Shown one piece after another: positions 44,249 through 53,372 of a stretch of DNA of 64,000 bases. The notes under the pieces were generated by a model. It did not search any database. It saw only the letters and a program-made list of their open reading frames with translations, and was not told the origin of the DNA. Numbering within the stretch: position 1 is the stretch's first letter; every line of letters begins with the position of its first letter. The stretch is from Candidatus Bathyarchaeota archaeon. GTDB lineage: Archaea; Thermoproteota; Bathyarchaeia; Bathyarchaeales; Bathycorpusculaceae. The stretch covers positions 120,664-184,663 of the forward strand of contig JAOULW010000003.1 of NCBI GenBank assembly GCA_029881805.1, read 5' to 3'. The translations under genes were made by a program, and so were the position numbers.

Positions 44249-45316
44249 ATGCCAGAATTAACTGCTTATCCAACCGTTCAAGAAGCTCTTTTTTATGAAA
44301 AACTGCCAAATGATAAAGTCAAATGCAGTTTGTGCGAAAGAAGATGTGAAATCCCTCTAGGTTCCAAAGGTTTCTGCAAAACCCGAGTGAACGTGGACGG
44401 CAAGCTATACACACTTGTCTATGGTGACATAAGCGCACTTGAAAGCCGTCCCATAGAAATCAAGCCGTTTTTCCATTATTGGCCAGGGTCAACAGCCCTC
44501 ACGTTTTCAACATGGTCTTGCAATCTAGACTGCGTATGGTGCCAAAATTTTCACCTTTCAAAAGTGGAACCGAATCCAACGAAAGCCACTTACTATCCGC
44601 CAGAGAAAATTGTTGAATTAGCCATCCTCAACGGTGACATTGGTTTATGTGCAAGCTTTCAGGAACCCACACTCCTGTCTGAGTGGGCAGTTCCGCTTTT
44701 CAAATTTGGTAAAGAGAATGGGATGAAATATTGCTGTTATGTTTCGAATGGTTACATGACCTTGGAAGTTCTAAAGGCACTATGTAAGGCTGGGATGGAC
44801 GGGTTAAAAATTGACATCAAAGGCAACAGCGAAGTTTATAGGAAATATTGTGGGGGTGCGAATGTGGAAAGGGTTTGGAGAAACGCTGCGGAAGCTAAAA
44901 AGCTTGGATTGCACGTGGAAATTGTAAATCTCGTGGTTGCTGGGATTAACGATGATGAAGAAAGTTTAGAATGGGTTATAGAGAGACATTTAAAAGCAGT
45001 GGGAGCTGAAACTCCATTGCATTTTACGCGTTGCTTCCCAGCCTACAAATTTGAAAACAGGCCCACCAAAATTGAGATTTTGGAAGAGGCTTATGACATG
45101 GCGAGAGAAAATGGCGTGCTTTACCCTTACATTGGAAATGTTGAAGGGCACAAGTACGAAAACACCTATTGTCCAAGTTGTGGAGAGAAGCTGGTCAAAC
45201 GATATGGATATTACGTTCTGAAATATGCGATTTCAAGAGACAAGAAGTGTCCGAATTGTGGAATGCTTATTACTTTTACGGGCGAATATATTCCACATTC
45301 TGACTTAAGGATTTAA
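44249..45316 (+). CDS. AmmeMemoRadiSam-system radical SAM enzyme (AmrS-like)
   Basis: 355 aa. N-terminal cysteine group KCSLCERRCEIPLGSKGFC, then the SAM cluster CNLDCVWC near residue 97, and a C-terminal rubredoxin-like pair (CPSCGEKL, CPNCGML). This layout matches the PflA-like AmrS protein of the AmmeMemoRadiSam system, whose reaction is unsettled; partners (Memo, AMMECR1) are not in the window. A TTG at 44231 could add six residues. Confidence 0.85.
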   Translation: MPELTAYPTVQEALFYEKLPNDKVKCSLCERRCEIPLGSKGFCKTRVNVDGKLYTLVYGDISALESRPIEIKPFFHYWPGSTALTFSTWSCNLDCVWCQNFHLSKVEPNPTKATYYPPEKIVELAILNGDIGLCASFQEPTLLSEWAVPLFKFGKENGMKYCCYVSNGYMTLEVLKALCKAGMDGLKIDIKGNSEVYRKYCGGANVERVWRNAAEAKKLGLHVEIVNLVVAGINDDEESLEWVIERHLKAVGAETPLHFTRCFPAYKFENRPTKIEILEEAYDMARENGVLYPYIGNVEGHKYENTYCPSCGEKLVKRYGYYVLKYAISRDKKCPNCGMLITFTGEYIPHSDLRI

Positions 45317-45321
45317 TTCTT

Positions 45322-46602
45322 TCAAGTTGTTTTGCGTTTCAGGGTTTCCTTAAGTGTAAGATGTAATGCGGCACCTATTCCTCGGCCCCCCATTGAAATC
45401 ATGTAAGCAATCTGCAATCCGGTGATTAAACCAAATACACCCGTCATGTAGTCTGAGAGGTATCCGCTAATGAGAGAACCGAAAAATGATGTAACGCCCA
45501 TGACAAGGTTAAACAGAGCTATGAAGCTTCCTCGATATTCTTCTGGAGAGACATCAAGCAGATAGGCTGTTACAGACGCTTGCCCCAAAGCCATGGCGAT
45601 ACCCCAGAACGCGCCGACAACTATCAAGGTGTTTATGTCTGGAACAAATGCATAGGCTATTGGAACCGTAACCAAGCTGAATCTGAAAAAGACTAATAAC
45701 GGTCTTCTTCCGACGGTGTCTGCGAGTTTTCCTGCCCAACCTTGAAAAATTATCATCACGAATGATTGAACAACGGTGAGCAAGGCTATTTGTAGCATTG
45801 AAGCGCCTAGAACTGTTATCTGTGTTATTGCGATAAGCGGCCAAGAGATAGACATGAAAAATTCGAAAACTCCTTCCACATAACAATATTTGAGGAAATC
45901 AGGCGATTTTCTTGCATATCTTATCATATCAAAAATTTCTGATACAAAATGCCTCCGTAGACCTGGCTTCTCTCCGTTTTTACTCTCTTTTATGGTAAGC
46001 ATTATTATGGATGAGGCTATGCCGCAGCCTGTTGCTACAGCTAATGGTATGAAAAACATTTCGTGAAGCGTACCGCCTATGGTGATCATTGCCAATCCAG
46101 ATGTCAATGTGGCTATGAGGCTTCCTATCGACGCCCACAAGCTTATGGTAGCGTTTGCTCTTCCAAGCTTCAGAGAAGGAACCAAATCGCCTATCAGTGC
46201 TGTCCACGCAGGCGTCGCCATGGAACCTAAGAGTGCTTGGGCTGCGAGCAAAATAATTAGTTGGCTTGCGTTTGCCACAAATACCATTGGAATCCAGAGC
46301 AATGAAACGGTTAGGCTGCCGAAAGCTATGAATGGTATTCTGCGTTTGAGCCTGTCGCTTAGCCTCCCCCAGAATAATTGCATTAAGTTGTTTGAAATGT
46401 TTGTAGAAGATTGGAACCAGCCCATTTCAGAAGATGAAGCGCCAAGTTTCACAGCGTAAGCGCCCATAAAAGGATTAACCATTCCAACGCCAAGCGAGTT
46501 CACCACAGAGCGGGCGTAAAGAGGTTTCAAAGTCGACTTTTTCTTATCTTCTGAAAGCGTTTCCTGATTCACCGTGATCTTCTCGCCTACATTCGGTGTC
46601 AA
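45322..46602 (-). CDS. MFS transporter
   Basis: 426 aa with twelve predicted helices. It carries the MFS motif LFWGRLSDRLKRR between helices 2 and 3 and AGKLADTVGRRP in the second half. TTG start. Substrate unknown. Confidence 0.85.
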   Translation of the reverse strand: MTPNVGEKITVNQETLSEDKKKSTLKPLYARSVVNSLGVGMVNPFMGAYAVKLGASSSEMGWFQSSTNISNNLMQLFWGRLSDRLKRRIPFIAFGSLTVSLLWIPMVFVANASQLIILLAAQALLGSMATPAWTALIGDLVPSLKLGRANATISLWASIGSLIATLTSGLAMITIGGTLHEMFFIPLAVATGCGIASSIIMLTIKESKNGEKPGLRRHFVSEIFDMIRYARKSPDFLKYCYVEGVFEFFMSISWPLIAITQITVLGASMLQIALLTVVQSFVMIIFQGWAGKLADTVGRRPLLVFFRFSLVTVPIAYAFVPDINTLIVVGAFWGIAMALGQASVTAYLLDVSPEEYRGSFIALFNLVMGVTSFFGSLISGYLSDYMTGVFGLITGLQIAYMISMGGRGIGAALHLTLKETLKRKTT

Positions 46603-46645
46603 TTATTTATTGAATTTTCACTAGAGTGTGAATGCGGCTTAAAAA

Positions 46646-46735
46646 CTAATCGTATGGTTTGTAGCTAGTTTTTGTTTTAGAATCTGTCTTAGCGGTCTTT
46701 GCGGGATCTGACGTGTGTTTTCTAGCATGTTTCAT
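46646..46735 (-). CDS. Very small basic protein (29 aa)
   Basis: ATG 46735, TAG 46646-46648. It reads MKHARKHTSDPAKTAKTD and ends SYKPYD. The support is a strong TATA box at the right distance for a leaderless mRNA. No homologue recognised. The rest of the 46603-46844 gap is empty. Confidence 0.45.
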   Translation of the reverse strand: MKHARKHTSDPAKTAKTDSKTKTSYKPYD

Positions 46736-46762
46736 GTTGATTTTTGCACTTTTAGAGAGAAA

Positions 46763-46772
46763 ATTTATATTT
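46763..46772 (-). promoter_or_regulatory. TATA box of the 29-aa gene
   Basis: ATATAAATTT on the minus strand, 28-37 bases before the ATG at 46735. Confidence 0.5.
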
Positions 46773-46844
46773 TGGGGCTTTTGCTTTTACTTTAATCTCG
46801 TGTCGAGGTCCAGAATTTTGGGCGAATTTTTTCTGTTTAAGCTT

Positions 46845-47135
46845 TTATCTCTTTTTTCTTTTGCGTTTTTTCACTATGGTTACTGATCGTGTCTGGTTTA
46901 GCTGACGGATTTTGGCGTTTGGAAATATTCTTTCGATTTCTCTTCGCAGTTTTTGGACGTCTACTTCACCATAGGTTTTTACGTCGATTACGGGTTTCTC
47001 GTTTTCGTCGTAGTTGACGGATAACGTGTATCCTGAGCCGACTTCGATTTGTGTTGGTTCCAGAATAAAACCGATTTCTTCGGAGTCTAGTTCGACGGGG
47101 TTTTCGGTTTCGCGTTTGCTTTTGCGTTCTGCCAT
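46845..47135 (-). CDS. Small charged hypothetical protein
   Basis: 96 aa from ATG 47135 (GTG 47144 possible). An acidic N-terminal half and a basic end (VTIVKKRKRKKR); the middle (YTLSVNYDENEKPVIDVKTY) is beta-like. Not recognised. It lies 74 bases downstream of the TIP49-like gene. Confidence 0.65.
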   Translation of the reverse strand: MAERKSKRETENPVELDSEEIGFILEPTQIEVGSGYTLSVNYDENEKPVIDVKTYGEVDVQKLRREIERIFPNAKIRQLNQTRSVTIVKKRKRKKR

Positions 47136-47209
47136 TTTAGTCACAGTTTATGAAATGGGGAAGGTGGGTTTAAAGGGTTGTTGTGTTTGAATATTTATTT
47201 CTTGTCCAG

Positions 47210-48589
47210 CTAGTGTATCATCATTTTTTCTTCGTGTTTTCTTAGGTAATCTGCGGCTTCACTCATGTCCATGAACAAGTCGTCTACGCGTTGTACGTCT
47301 TCGAGTGTTACTTTTTCTTTTTTAGCTGATTTGGCATTTTGCGCGGCTAGGCTAAGAAGCTGCACTGCGTAGCGAAGTGAGCTTTTCGCTCCTATTTCGG
47401 CGAGTCTTTGGAGAGCGGTCTTTTCTAGTTTTATTTTTTCTTCGTTTGAGCGTATGCGCAGGATTTCTTTCACGCTTTTTGTATCGTATAGTTGGGTTGC
47501 GATTATTACAGAGCGGTCGATTAGATCTATAGGAAAGCCTAGCGGGCTTTTTATTTCTGTCCCACGGATTCTGGCTATACCTCTGTTTGTCGCGAGAATT
47601 ATGATTGGGACGAGTTCGCTTTCCATGGCTCTTCCGAGGAAACTGAATGCCTCTAGATCAAGTAGATGCGAGTCGTCGATGAATAGCACGCCAGGGTGAA
47701 TGAAGCCTTTTCCAGAGTCTATCCATTCTTTTACTTGTTGGTCTACTGTCATGCGGATTTCTGTGTCGATTTCTTTCGTTCCCGCGCCCCCTAAGAACAT
47801 TGAGAAGATGCCTCCACCTGAGCGCTGTTTGGCGTTGAGTTCGTCCAAGTTCGTAAGTGTTAGCATGTAGACGAATTCTTTTTCTTTTAGGACTTTTCCC
47901 GTTGGACGTGGAATTTTGCGTGTCGTATCGACATCGTAGGTTTTTCCTTTTGTGCTTTCTAGGCTTAGTCCGAGATTGGCTACTCGACCTGTTTCTGCGT
48001 CTATTTGAATGATGTTACCTTCTGAAATGCTTTCTTGGATTATTTGTTGAGCAATGGATGCTCCAGCCTCTATAGATTTTTCTTCTTCTGTCGTTTCTAA
48101 TGTTAGGCGTACGCTTTCCGGGATTTTTTGGTAAGGGTTGTAGGGGTGTGGCGCAGTTTTTATGTCTGCATTGGTGAGTTCGCCTTCGTAGACCTTACGC
48201 ATCTCGTGGATTTCGATTCCTATGCATTTGCGGATCGCTTCGATGAGGATTTCTGTTTTTTTGCGTTCACTACTGTAAACTTCGCTTCCGCTCATTTGGA
48301 TGAAGGGAACGTTGGCACCGAGTTCGCGAGATACAGCAACAGCAATCGCCGTTTTCCCTGTGCCCGGTGGACCAGCGAATATTATGCATTTTCCGCTGAG
48401 TTTGCCTTCCTTTATCATGTTTACGACGAGTCCTGCGGCTTCGCGGGCCTTTTCTTGTCCGACCATGCCATCTTTTATTTTGGCGGCTTTCAAGTTTTGG
48501 TCTAATCCCAATCCTTTTACGTGGGTGTGAGCGCCGATTCTTTCAAATCTGGTTGTTGGGCGTGTTGGTAATTCTCGAATAGAAGCCAT
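47210..48589 (-). CDS. TIP49/RuvBL-like AAA+ ATPase
   Basis: 459-aa archaeal relative of eukaryotic RuvBL1/2 (TBP-interacting TIP49). N-terminal signature FERIGAHTHVKGLGL, Walker A GPPGTGKT near residue 75, an inserted OB-like domain (about 120-290), Walker B LFIDDSHLLD, sensor ILATNRG. The Walker B acidic pair reads DD where RuvBL proteins usually have DE. ATG 48589 is chosen because GAGGTGA lies seven bases upstream; ATG 48595 is too close to it. Confidence 0.9.
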   Translation of the reverse strand: MASIRELPTRPTTRFERIGAHTHVKGLGLDQNLKAAKIKDGMVGQEKAREAAGLVVNMIKEGKLSGKCIIFAGPPGTGKTAIAVAVSRELGANVPFIQMSGSEVYSSERKKTEILIEAIRKCIGIEIHEMRKVYEGELTNADIKTAPHPYNPYQKIPESVRLTLETTEEEKSIEAGASIAQQIIQESISEGNIIQIDAETGRVANLGLSLESTKGKTYDVDTTRKIPRPTGKVLKEKEFVYMLTLTNLDELNAKQRSGGGIFSMFLGGAGTKEIDTEIRMTVDQQVKEWIDSGKGFIHPGVLFIDDSHLLDLEAFSFLGRAMESELVPIIILATNRGIARIRGTEIKSPLGFPIDLIDRSVIIATQLYDTKSVKEILRIRSNEEKIKLEKTALQRLAEIGAKSSLRYAVQLLSLAAQNAKSAKKEKVTLEDVQRVDDLFMDMSEAADYLRKHEEKMMIH

Positions 48590-48737
48590 AGACATTCACC
48601 TCATAAACTGGTAAATAGAACAGAAAATCAGTTAGATATAAATTTAGCCTTTAGAAGATGGTTTGGTTTTAATGAATTTGTTGGTTAAGGTTTAAATGTT
48701 AAATATGTCTAGCAGAATAATGTGTTTTTTGATAAGT

Positions 48738-49553
48738 ATGGGTGAAGAGAAGTTTGCGTGTCCCAAGTGTGGGATGCTTGTTTCTAAGGGTGATAGCTTT
48801 TGCAAGAATTGTGGGCTTAGTCTGGTTGAGGCCCCTGTGTCTGAAACGACTGCGCCTGTTGTGACTGAGGAGAAAGTTGAAATGCGTTATGAGAGGCGTT
48901 TTTCTTTGGTCCAGCGTTTTTATGGGTTAATGTTTGCGCCATCTGGGGCTATGGAAGATGTTGCGCTTGCGCCAGATTATGGGGGCGTCGCTGTTATTGT
49001 TGCACTGGAACTTATTGTGTCTATACTTTCTATTGTTTTGGCTTTTCAGAAGATTCATTTTGTTGGCGCATACGCCACCGCTATAATGAACGTTGTCAAT
49101 TTGGCTTTGATGTTTGCTGTTTTTTTGGGTTTCGTTTTGCTCATTGCTCGTTGGCTTATCAAAGCTTTGATTGTCAAGTACGCTTGCGATAGCGGGAGCG
49201 GTTGGGATTTCAAGACTGCTGCATCCGTGACAGGTTACGCTTATCTTGCGACTATTATTGTGAGTGTTTTGAGTTTATGTGTCTCGTGGTTTCTTCTTCC
49301 CGAGTTTGTTGTCGATACGACGAATTTGCAGGCGGCGATTCAGACTATGAATGAGTATAGAGCGCAGATGAATTGGCTCATTTTGGTTTATAGTTTGCCC
49401 GTGTCTCTTATTGGATTGGCTTGGAAGTCTTATCTTGGCGGTTTAGGAGCGCATTTTGGGACGAAAAGGAGATGTTCAGTTGGCACGGGTGTAATGGTAT
49501 TTTTCCTTCTAGGTTTAATACCCCTGTTCTTCTCTTTTATTGGCGTCTTTTGA
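48738..49553 (+). CDS. Zinc-ribbon membrane protein, Yip1-like
   Basis: 271 aa. N-terminal zinc ribbon (CPKCGMLVSKGDSFCKNCG), a linker, and five hydrophobic helices in a Yip1-type domain. ATG 48738 is chosen because a TATA-like GGTTTAAATG sits at 48687-48696; the upstream ATG at 48696 falls on it. The 3' end overlaps trmY by 39 bases, tail to tail. Confidence 0.75.
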   Translation: MGEEKFACPKCGMLVSKGDSFCKNCGLSLVEAPVSETTAPVVTEEKVEMRYERRFSLVQRFYGLMFAPSGAMEDVALAPDYGGVAVIVALELIVSILSIVLAFQKIHFVGAYATAIMNVVNLALMFAVFLGFVLLIARWLIKALIVKYACDSGSGWDFKTAASVTGYAYLATIIVSVLSLCVSWFLLPEFVVDTTNLQAAIQTMNEYRAQMNWLILVYSLPVSLIGLAWKSYLGGLGAHFGTKRRCSVGTGVMVFFLLGLIPLFFSFIGVF

Positions 49554-50123
49554 TGTTCCTGTGCTCGTTTCTTTTCTGTCTAGCAAGTAGTTTAGGACTG
49601 TTATGCATGAAGCTGCTAGGTATGGAGTCTTTCCGAGAGAGATTTTTTGGCCGTAACGTAACGCGAAGCCTTCGACTTTTTTTGGTAAGCCGACGTGATC
49701 GCCCAACACGAAAACGGAACCTTCTGCCAAAGAAAGCTGGGATATGTCCCTTCCGCCTTCTTCTAAAACGTATACTTGTGCTTGTTGTGCTTTGGTTTTT
49801 ACTAAGCTTTCGAAGCTTGTCTTGGCCGTAGTTATGCCCGGATGCGGTTTTCCTGATAGGACTTTTTTGAGGATTTCTTGCCATGTTTGTTGGTCTGTGC
49901 GAACGTCATGGAGGGTTGCGCCATCTATTTTTATGTAAAGAGGCGGTGATGGTGGTCCATTTAGTGCGGCGTGAAAAGTTACGTTCTTGCGTAGGGCGTG
50001 GGATAGGAAGAGGCTCGCGATTGTGCATTCGTAGACAATGTCTAAACGACCAGCATCATGAAGGTTGACCCAATTTGAATCAGTACGACCTAAACGAGAA
50101 TACAGTATGAAGTCTCGCAACAA
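49515..50123 (-). CDS. trmY: tRNA (pseudouridine-54-N1)-methyltransferase TrmY
   Basis: 202-aa SPOUT methyltransferase making m1-pseudouridine at tRNA position 54. It has RDFILYSRLGRT at the start, HAALNGPPSPPLYI, VFVLGDHVGLP and a C-terminal ASCITVLNYLLD knot. TTG 50123 (or the adjacent TTG 50120) fits GAGGGAG just upstream; the longer ATG frame adds unrelated sequence. Confidence 0.9.
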   Translation of the reverse strand: MLRDFILYSRLGRTDSNWVNLHDAGRLDIVYECTIASLFLSHALRKNVTFHAALNGPPSPPLYIKIDGATLHDVRTDQQTWQEILKKVLSGKPHPGITTAKTSFESLVKTKAQQAQVYVLEEGGRDISQLSLAEGSVFVLGDHVGLPKKVEGFALRYGQKISLGKTPYLAASCITVLNYLLDRKETSTGTSKDANKREEQGY

Positions 50124-50296
50124 GTCTCCCTCTTTGCAATAGTTTAACAAACACGGATTTCGTGAACGGAAATTTAATTTCTCGAAATTGTTCAAGAATG
50201 CGGAAAGGATGTGTAAGTAGGTAGCCTTTCACATGGAATGAGAATTGGTTTCCCAAATAACATTCCCCTCCCCGCACAAACAGAACTATGAAAGAC

Positions 50297-50400
50297 TATT
50301 TATATAAAATTGGCGCGTTAGTCGGATTATCTCCCGAAGTAGGACCCTAAAAGGTCTGATATCCCACTTCTGGCTTCTACTTTATACAATGTACTTCGCA
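50297..50400 (+). ncRNA. Candidate small non-coding RNA with its own promoter
   Basis: The 311-base gap between trmY and the beta-helix gene has no coding frame. A strong TATA box (ATTTATATAAAA, about 50298-50309) is followed by a stable fold: hairpin TCGG/CCGA at about 50323-50340, then helices GAAGT/ACTTC and AGGACC/GGTCT within 50339-50375. The TATA box could instead face trmY on the minus strand, 175 bases from its start. Confidence 0.3.
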
Positions 50401-50434
50401 GATACAAGTGGATAAGGAGTTGTTTCCTAGAAGT

Positions 50435-52165
50435 TTATTCTTGATGCACTATGTTCCCTTTTTTCAACTGTCTTCTGTAGACTATGACTGCCATTAGTGT
50501 TACTATCATGAACAGTGGTAGAATAAGGAAGTATGGAAATTCTGGAATTATCACTATCTCTCGTGTTGTGTGTTCATATTCGAAATAGATCCATCTGTGT
50601 GTTCCGTTGTCATAGAGTGTGTAGTTCCAGTAGGTTGGATTAACACCATCAATAGTCACGTTGAATGGTTCAGACATTACTTGGTATGGTATACTTATTC
50701 GGCAGAACCCATGAGTTTGATTGGCTGTCATGTTGGAGACGTGTATTATGATTGTGCTATTAGACTCGAAATGCTGGAAGCTTTCTATTGTGGAGTTAGA
50801 GATGACATTGACATACTTTCCCAGAGTTGTGTTAAAACTATGAAAGGGCCCCATTAGAGGATAGTGGTCTGCGCCGAGCGCGCTGTCGCCTATTCCATCG
50901 TGGTTTGAGTCAACGCCAGTATAGTCGCTCCAGTAGTTTCCTTCAATATCGTTGTCCCAAGAGTTATAGCCAGATTGGGACACTTGCTGGGTGTTGTCTA
51001 CGAAGTTGTTATGGTAGAAAACGTTGTTTGAACCTCCGAGGCTGATGCCGTACATCCAGTTGTTTGTTATGTTGTTTCCAACGATACTATTGTTTGAAAC
51101 AGTCACGAGTTCGATGCCGCTGCAGCTGCCTCTTATGTTGTTTCCAGAAATGGTGTTGTTAGAAGACTCGTCGAGATAGATGCCATTCCAGTAGTTTGCG
51201 GTTATGTTGTTTCCAAATATTATGTTGTTGTTTGAAGGACCCCCCGAAATGTAATACCCATTGAAAAGGATACCATAGCTATTATCTGTTATTTTGTTTC
51301 CCGATATGGTGTTATAATGTGACCCAAGAGGGATCCAGATGCCGAAGTGGTTTGCGGTTATGTTGTTTAGAGAAATAGTGTTGTATGAAGAAGAAACGAG
51401 GTGGATGCCATCGAGGCTGTTATAAGGGTCGTAATGTGATGGGTCTGATACGTTGTTTGTTATGTTGTTTCCAGAAATAGTGTTGTATGAAGAACCCTCG
51501 CCACATATTCCCTTAAGGCATAATCCAACAATATTATTCCCAGAAATTATGTTGTTTCCAGAATTTTCTTCGAGAAAGATGCCATAAGGAATTGGATCCA
51601 GACCCTCTCTAGGTTCCATTATGTTGTTTCCAGAAATGGTGTTATGAGAAGTTGAGGGCCCAACGTAGATGCCATAGTAGTCGTTTGCTGTTATGTTGTT
51701 TCCAGATATTATGTTGTTGTTTGAAGAATCATCCATGTCCCACAGACCGACTTGGATGCCAATAATGCCGTTTGTTGTTATGTTGTTTCCAGATATGGTG
51801 TTATGATATGACCCAAAAATGATCTGGATGCCAACGCCAAAGCCCTTGATGTTCGTGTTTCGGATTGTCACGTTGTTTATCACAGCTAAATAAAACCCTT
51901 CTCCCCCTAGGCCCTGAAGCGTGTGTCCCTTTCCATCAATTATTATGTTGCTTCTCTGAACCACAATAGTATCGGTAATGTCTGCAGTAAAAGTATAGGT
52001 GACGTTATCATCGCTCACAATGTATGTTGTGCCTCCAACGCTTCCATCAGCCTTAATGTAAATGGTTCCTGAAGCTTCAGCCTGCTGAGCCCTAAAAGCT
52101 AAACCGAAAACTCCTATGAGGACAAAAACCAACACCAACGAGTAAACAATATTCTTCCTCATCAC
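50435..52165 (-). CDS. Secreted right-handed beta-helix (NosD-like) surface protein
   Basis: 576 aa. A signal peptide (residues 1-31), about a dozen repeats of the type NTISGNNITANYWNGI forming a parallel beta-helix, then a beta-domain and a C-terminal anchor (IIPEFPYFLILPLFMIVTLMA followed by YRRQLKK). The PEFP-plus-helix-plus-basic-tail end resembles archaeal sorting or anchor tails. It is probably a cell-surface carbohydrate-binding or polysaccharide-acting protein. Confidence 0.88.
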   Translation of the reverse strand: MMRKNIVYSLVLVFVLIGVFGLAFRAQQAEASGTIYIKADGSVGGTTYIVSDDNVTYTFTADITDTIVVQRSNIIIDGKGHTLQGLGGEGFYLAVINNVTIRNTNIKGFGVGIQIIFGSYHNTISGNNITTNGIIGIQVGLWDMDDSSNNNIISGNNITANDYYGIYVGPSTSHNTISGNNIMEPREGLDPIPYGIFLEENSGNNIISGNNIVGLCLKGICGEGSSYNTISGNNITNNVSDPSHYDPYNSLDGIHLVSSSYNTISLNNITANHFGIWIPLGSHYNTISGNKITDNSYGILFNGYYISGGPSNNNIIFGNNITANYWNGIYLDESSNNTISGNNIRGSCSGIELVTVSNNSIVGNNITNNWMYGISLGGSNNVFYHNNFVDNTQQVSQSGYNSWDNDIEGNYWSDYTGVDSNHDGIGDSALGADHYPLMGPFHSFNTTLGKYVNVISNSTIESFQHFESNSTIIIHVSNMTANQTHGFCRISIPYQVMSEPFNVTIDGVNPTYWNYTLYDNGTHRWIYFEYEHTTREIVIIPEFPYFLILPLFMIVTLMAVIVYRRQLKKGNIVHQE

Positions 52166-52281
52166 ATGTTCACCTTTTTCAGCTTAGACTTAAATTACTG
52201 TTTAACTTCAGTTTTATGACTTGTGGAAGAAACTAAATGCATTTAGCTGGTTTTTGATTTTTTGCCTAAACTCTTAGTCTT

Positions 52282-52554
52282 CTAGCACATTTGAAGATTA
52301 ACACAAAATTCTATTTCTATTCCTCTATTCCTCGTCTGTTGTAATACGACAGCACTAAACGCTAGAGCGATGAAAAAAAGGACAAATGAATCAACAAACA
52401 GTCCCCCGATTCCAGCAACATACGGTTCTCCAACCCAGAATAACGCAACAGAAATAACAATCCCAAATGTTTTCGCCCTTTCTAGCAACGTTGTTGGTCC
52501 GCTTTTTTCCAGAATTTTTGGCTGTTTGTCTGCATTTTTGTTGATAGGAAACAA
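52282..52554 (-). CDS. Small membrane protein
   Basis: 90 aa with two likely helices (TFGIVISVALFWVGEPYV and VDSFVLFFIALAFSAVVL). Not recognised. The gap 52555-52795 downstream contains a TATA-like CTTATATATG at 52681-52690 that may serve the next plus-strand gene. Confidence 0.5.
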   Translation of the reverse strand: MFPINKNADKQPKILEKSGPTTLLERAKTFGIVISVALFWVGEPYVAGIGGLFVDSFVLFFIALAFSAVVLQQTRNRGIEIEFCVNLQMC

Positions 52555-52795
52555 TGTTAAACACTGTTCATAAACTGATCTGCAATGTCATTGAATCGTC
52601 ATATAAATCAAAGTTCAGAATTGTATACAGAAGAAGTATAAAGAATAAAAGCAAGAAATCGACGATTTGAATGAAAAATACTTATATATGATGCTTCATC
52701 ACCATGAGGGCAAACTTATAGCGAAATTTCAATCGCCACTCCTTCGGGTTGGCAATGTAACATCATAAGCAGCATGTCATGTTGGTGAGCATATA

Positions 52796-53299
52796 TTGAA
52801 CTGGGTAGTATTTGGCATAGATTTGATTCAAGTAATCCAAGTGATCCTAGGTCTAGCAATAACCTATGTTTCAGGGAAACTTTTTTCAAAATCATTGTCT
52901 AAGCTCTTCCAGAAGACAGCTTTCCCAGAAAAAGTCGAAAATGCCATCGTCAAAATTTCCAAATATGTCATCTATTGCATAGGAATATTAATCGTGATAG
53001 CATTCTTGGGGTTTGACTTGACATCTTTGATGGTTGGCCTTGGCGCATTCAGCATAGCTATAAGCTTCGCCACAAGCACAATAATTCAAAACATGGTTTC
53101 AGGATTGCTTGTGCAGGCTGACAGAGCCTTTCAAATTGGTGACAGAATAGTGATGCAAGGTGTTGAAGGAAAGGTCGTGAATATAAGTGTGAGAACAACA
53201 GTAATAGAAACGAAAGAAGGTCATTGGGTCTATATTCCGAACTCACTGTTCATGACCAATATGGTCACAAGAAAAAACCAAGAGGAAGCAAAGTCTTAA
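52796..53299 (+). CDS. MscS-type mechanosensitive channel, short form
   Basis: 167 aa, TTG start. Three membrane helices, the pore helix LMVGLGAFSIAISFATSTIIQ and the beta domain GLLVQADRAFQIGDRIVM with YIPNSLF. It ends after the beta domain, lacking the C-terminal alpha/beta part of MscS, as in the minimal members of the family. Confidence 0.88.
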   Translation: MNWVVFGIDLIQVIQVILGLAITYVSGKLFSKSLSKLFQKTAFPEKVENAIVKISKYVIYCIGILIVIAFLGFDLTSLMVGLGAFSIAISFATSTIIQNMVSGLLVQADRAFQIGDRIVMQGVEGKVVNISVRTTVIETKEGHWVYIPNSLFMTNMVTRKNQEEAKS

Positions 53300-53372
53300 G
53301 GATTTCATAAACAAGGTCATGTTGGCTGTAAGCTTAAAGAATAACAATATAGGCATATAGAGATGTTAACAA

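Noticed and set aside
52681..52770. A 26-codon plus-strand frame starting at 52690
   Set aside because: Its ATG sits on the TATA box, so it cannot be translated from that promoter; no other support.
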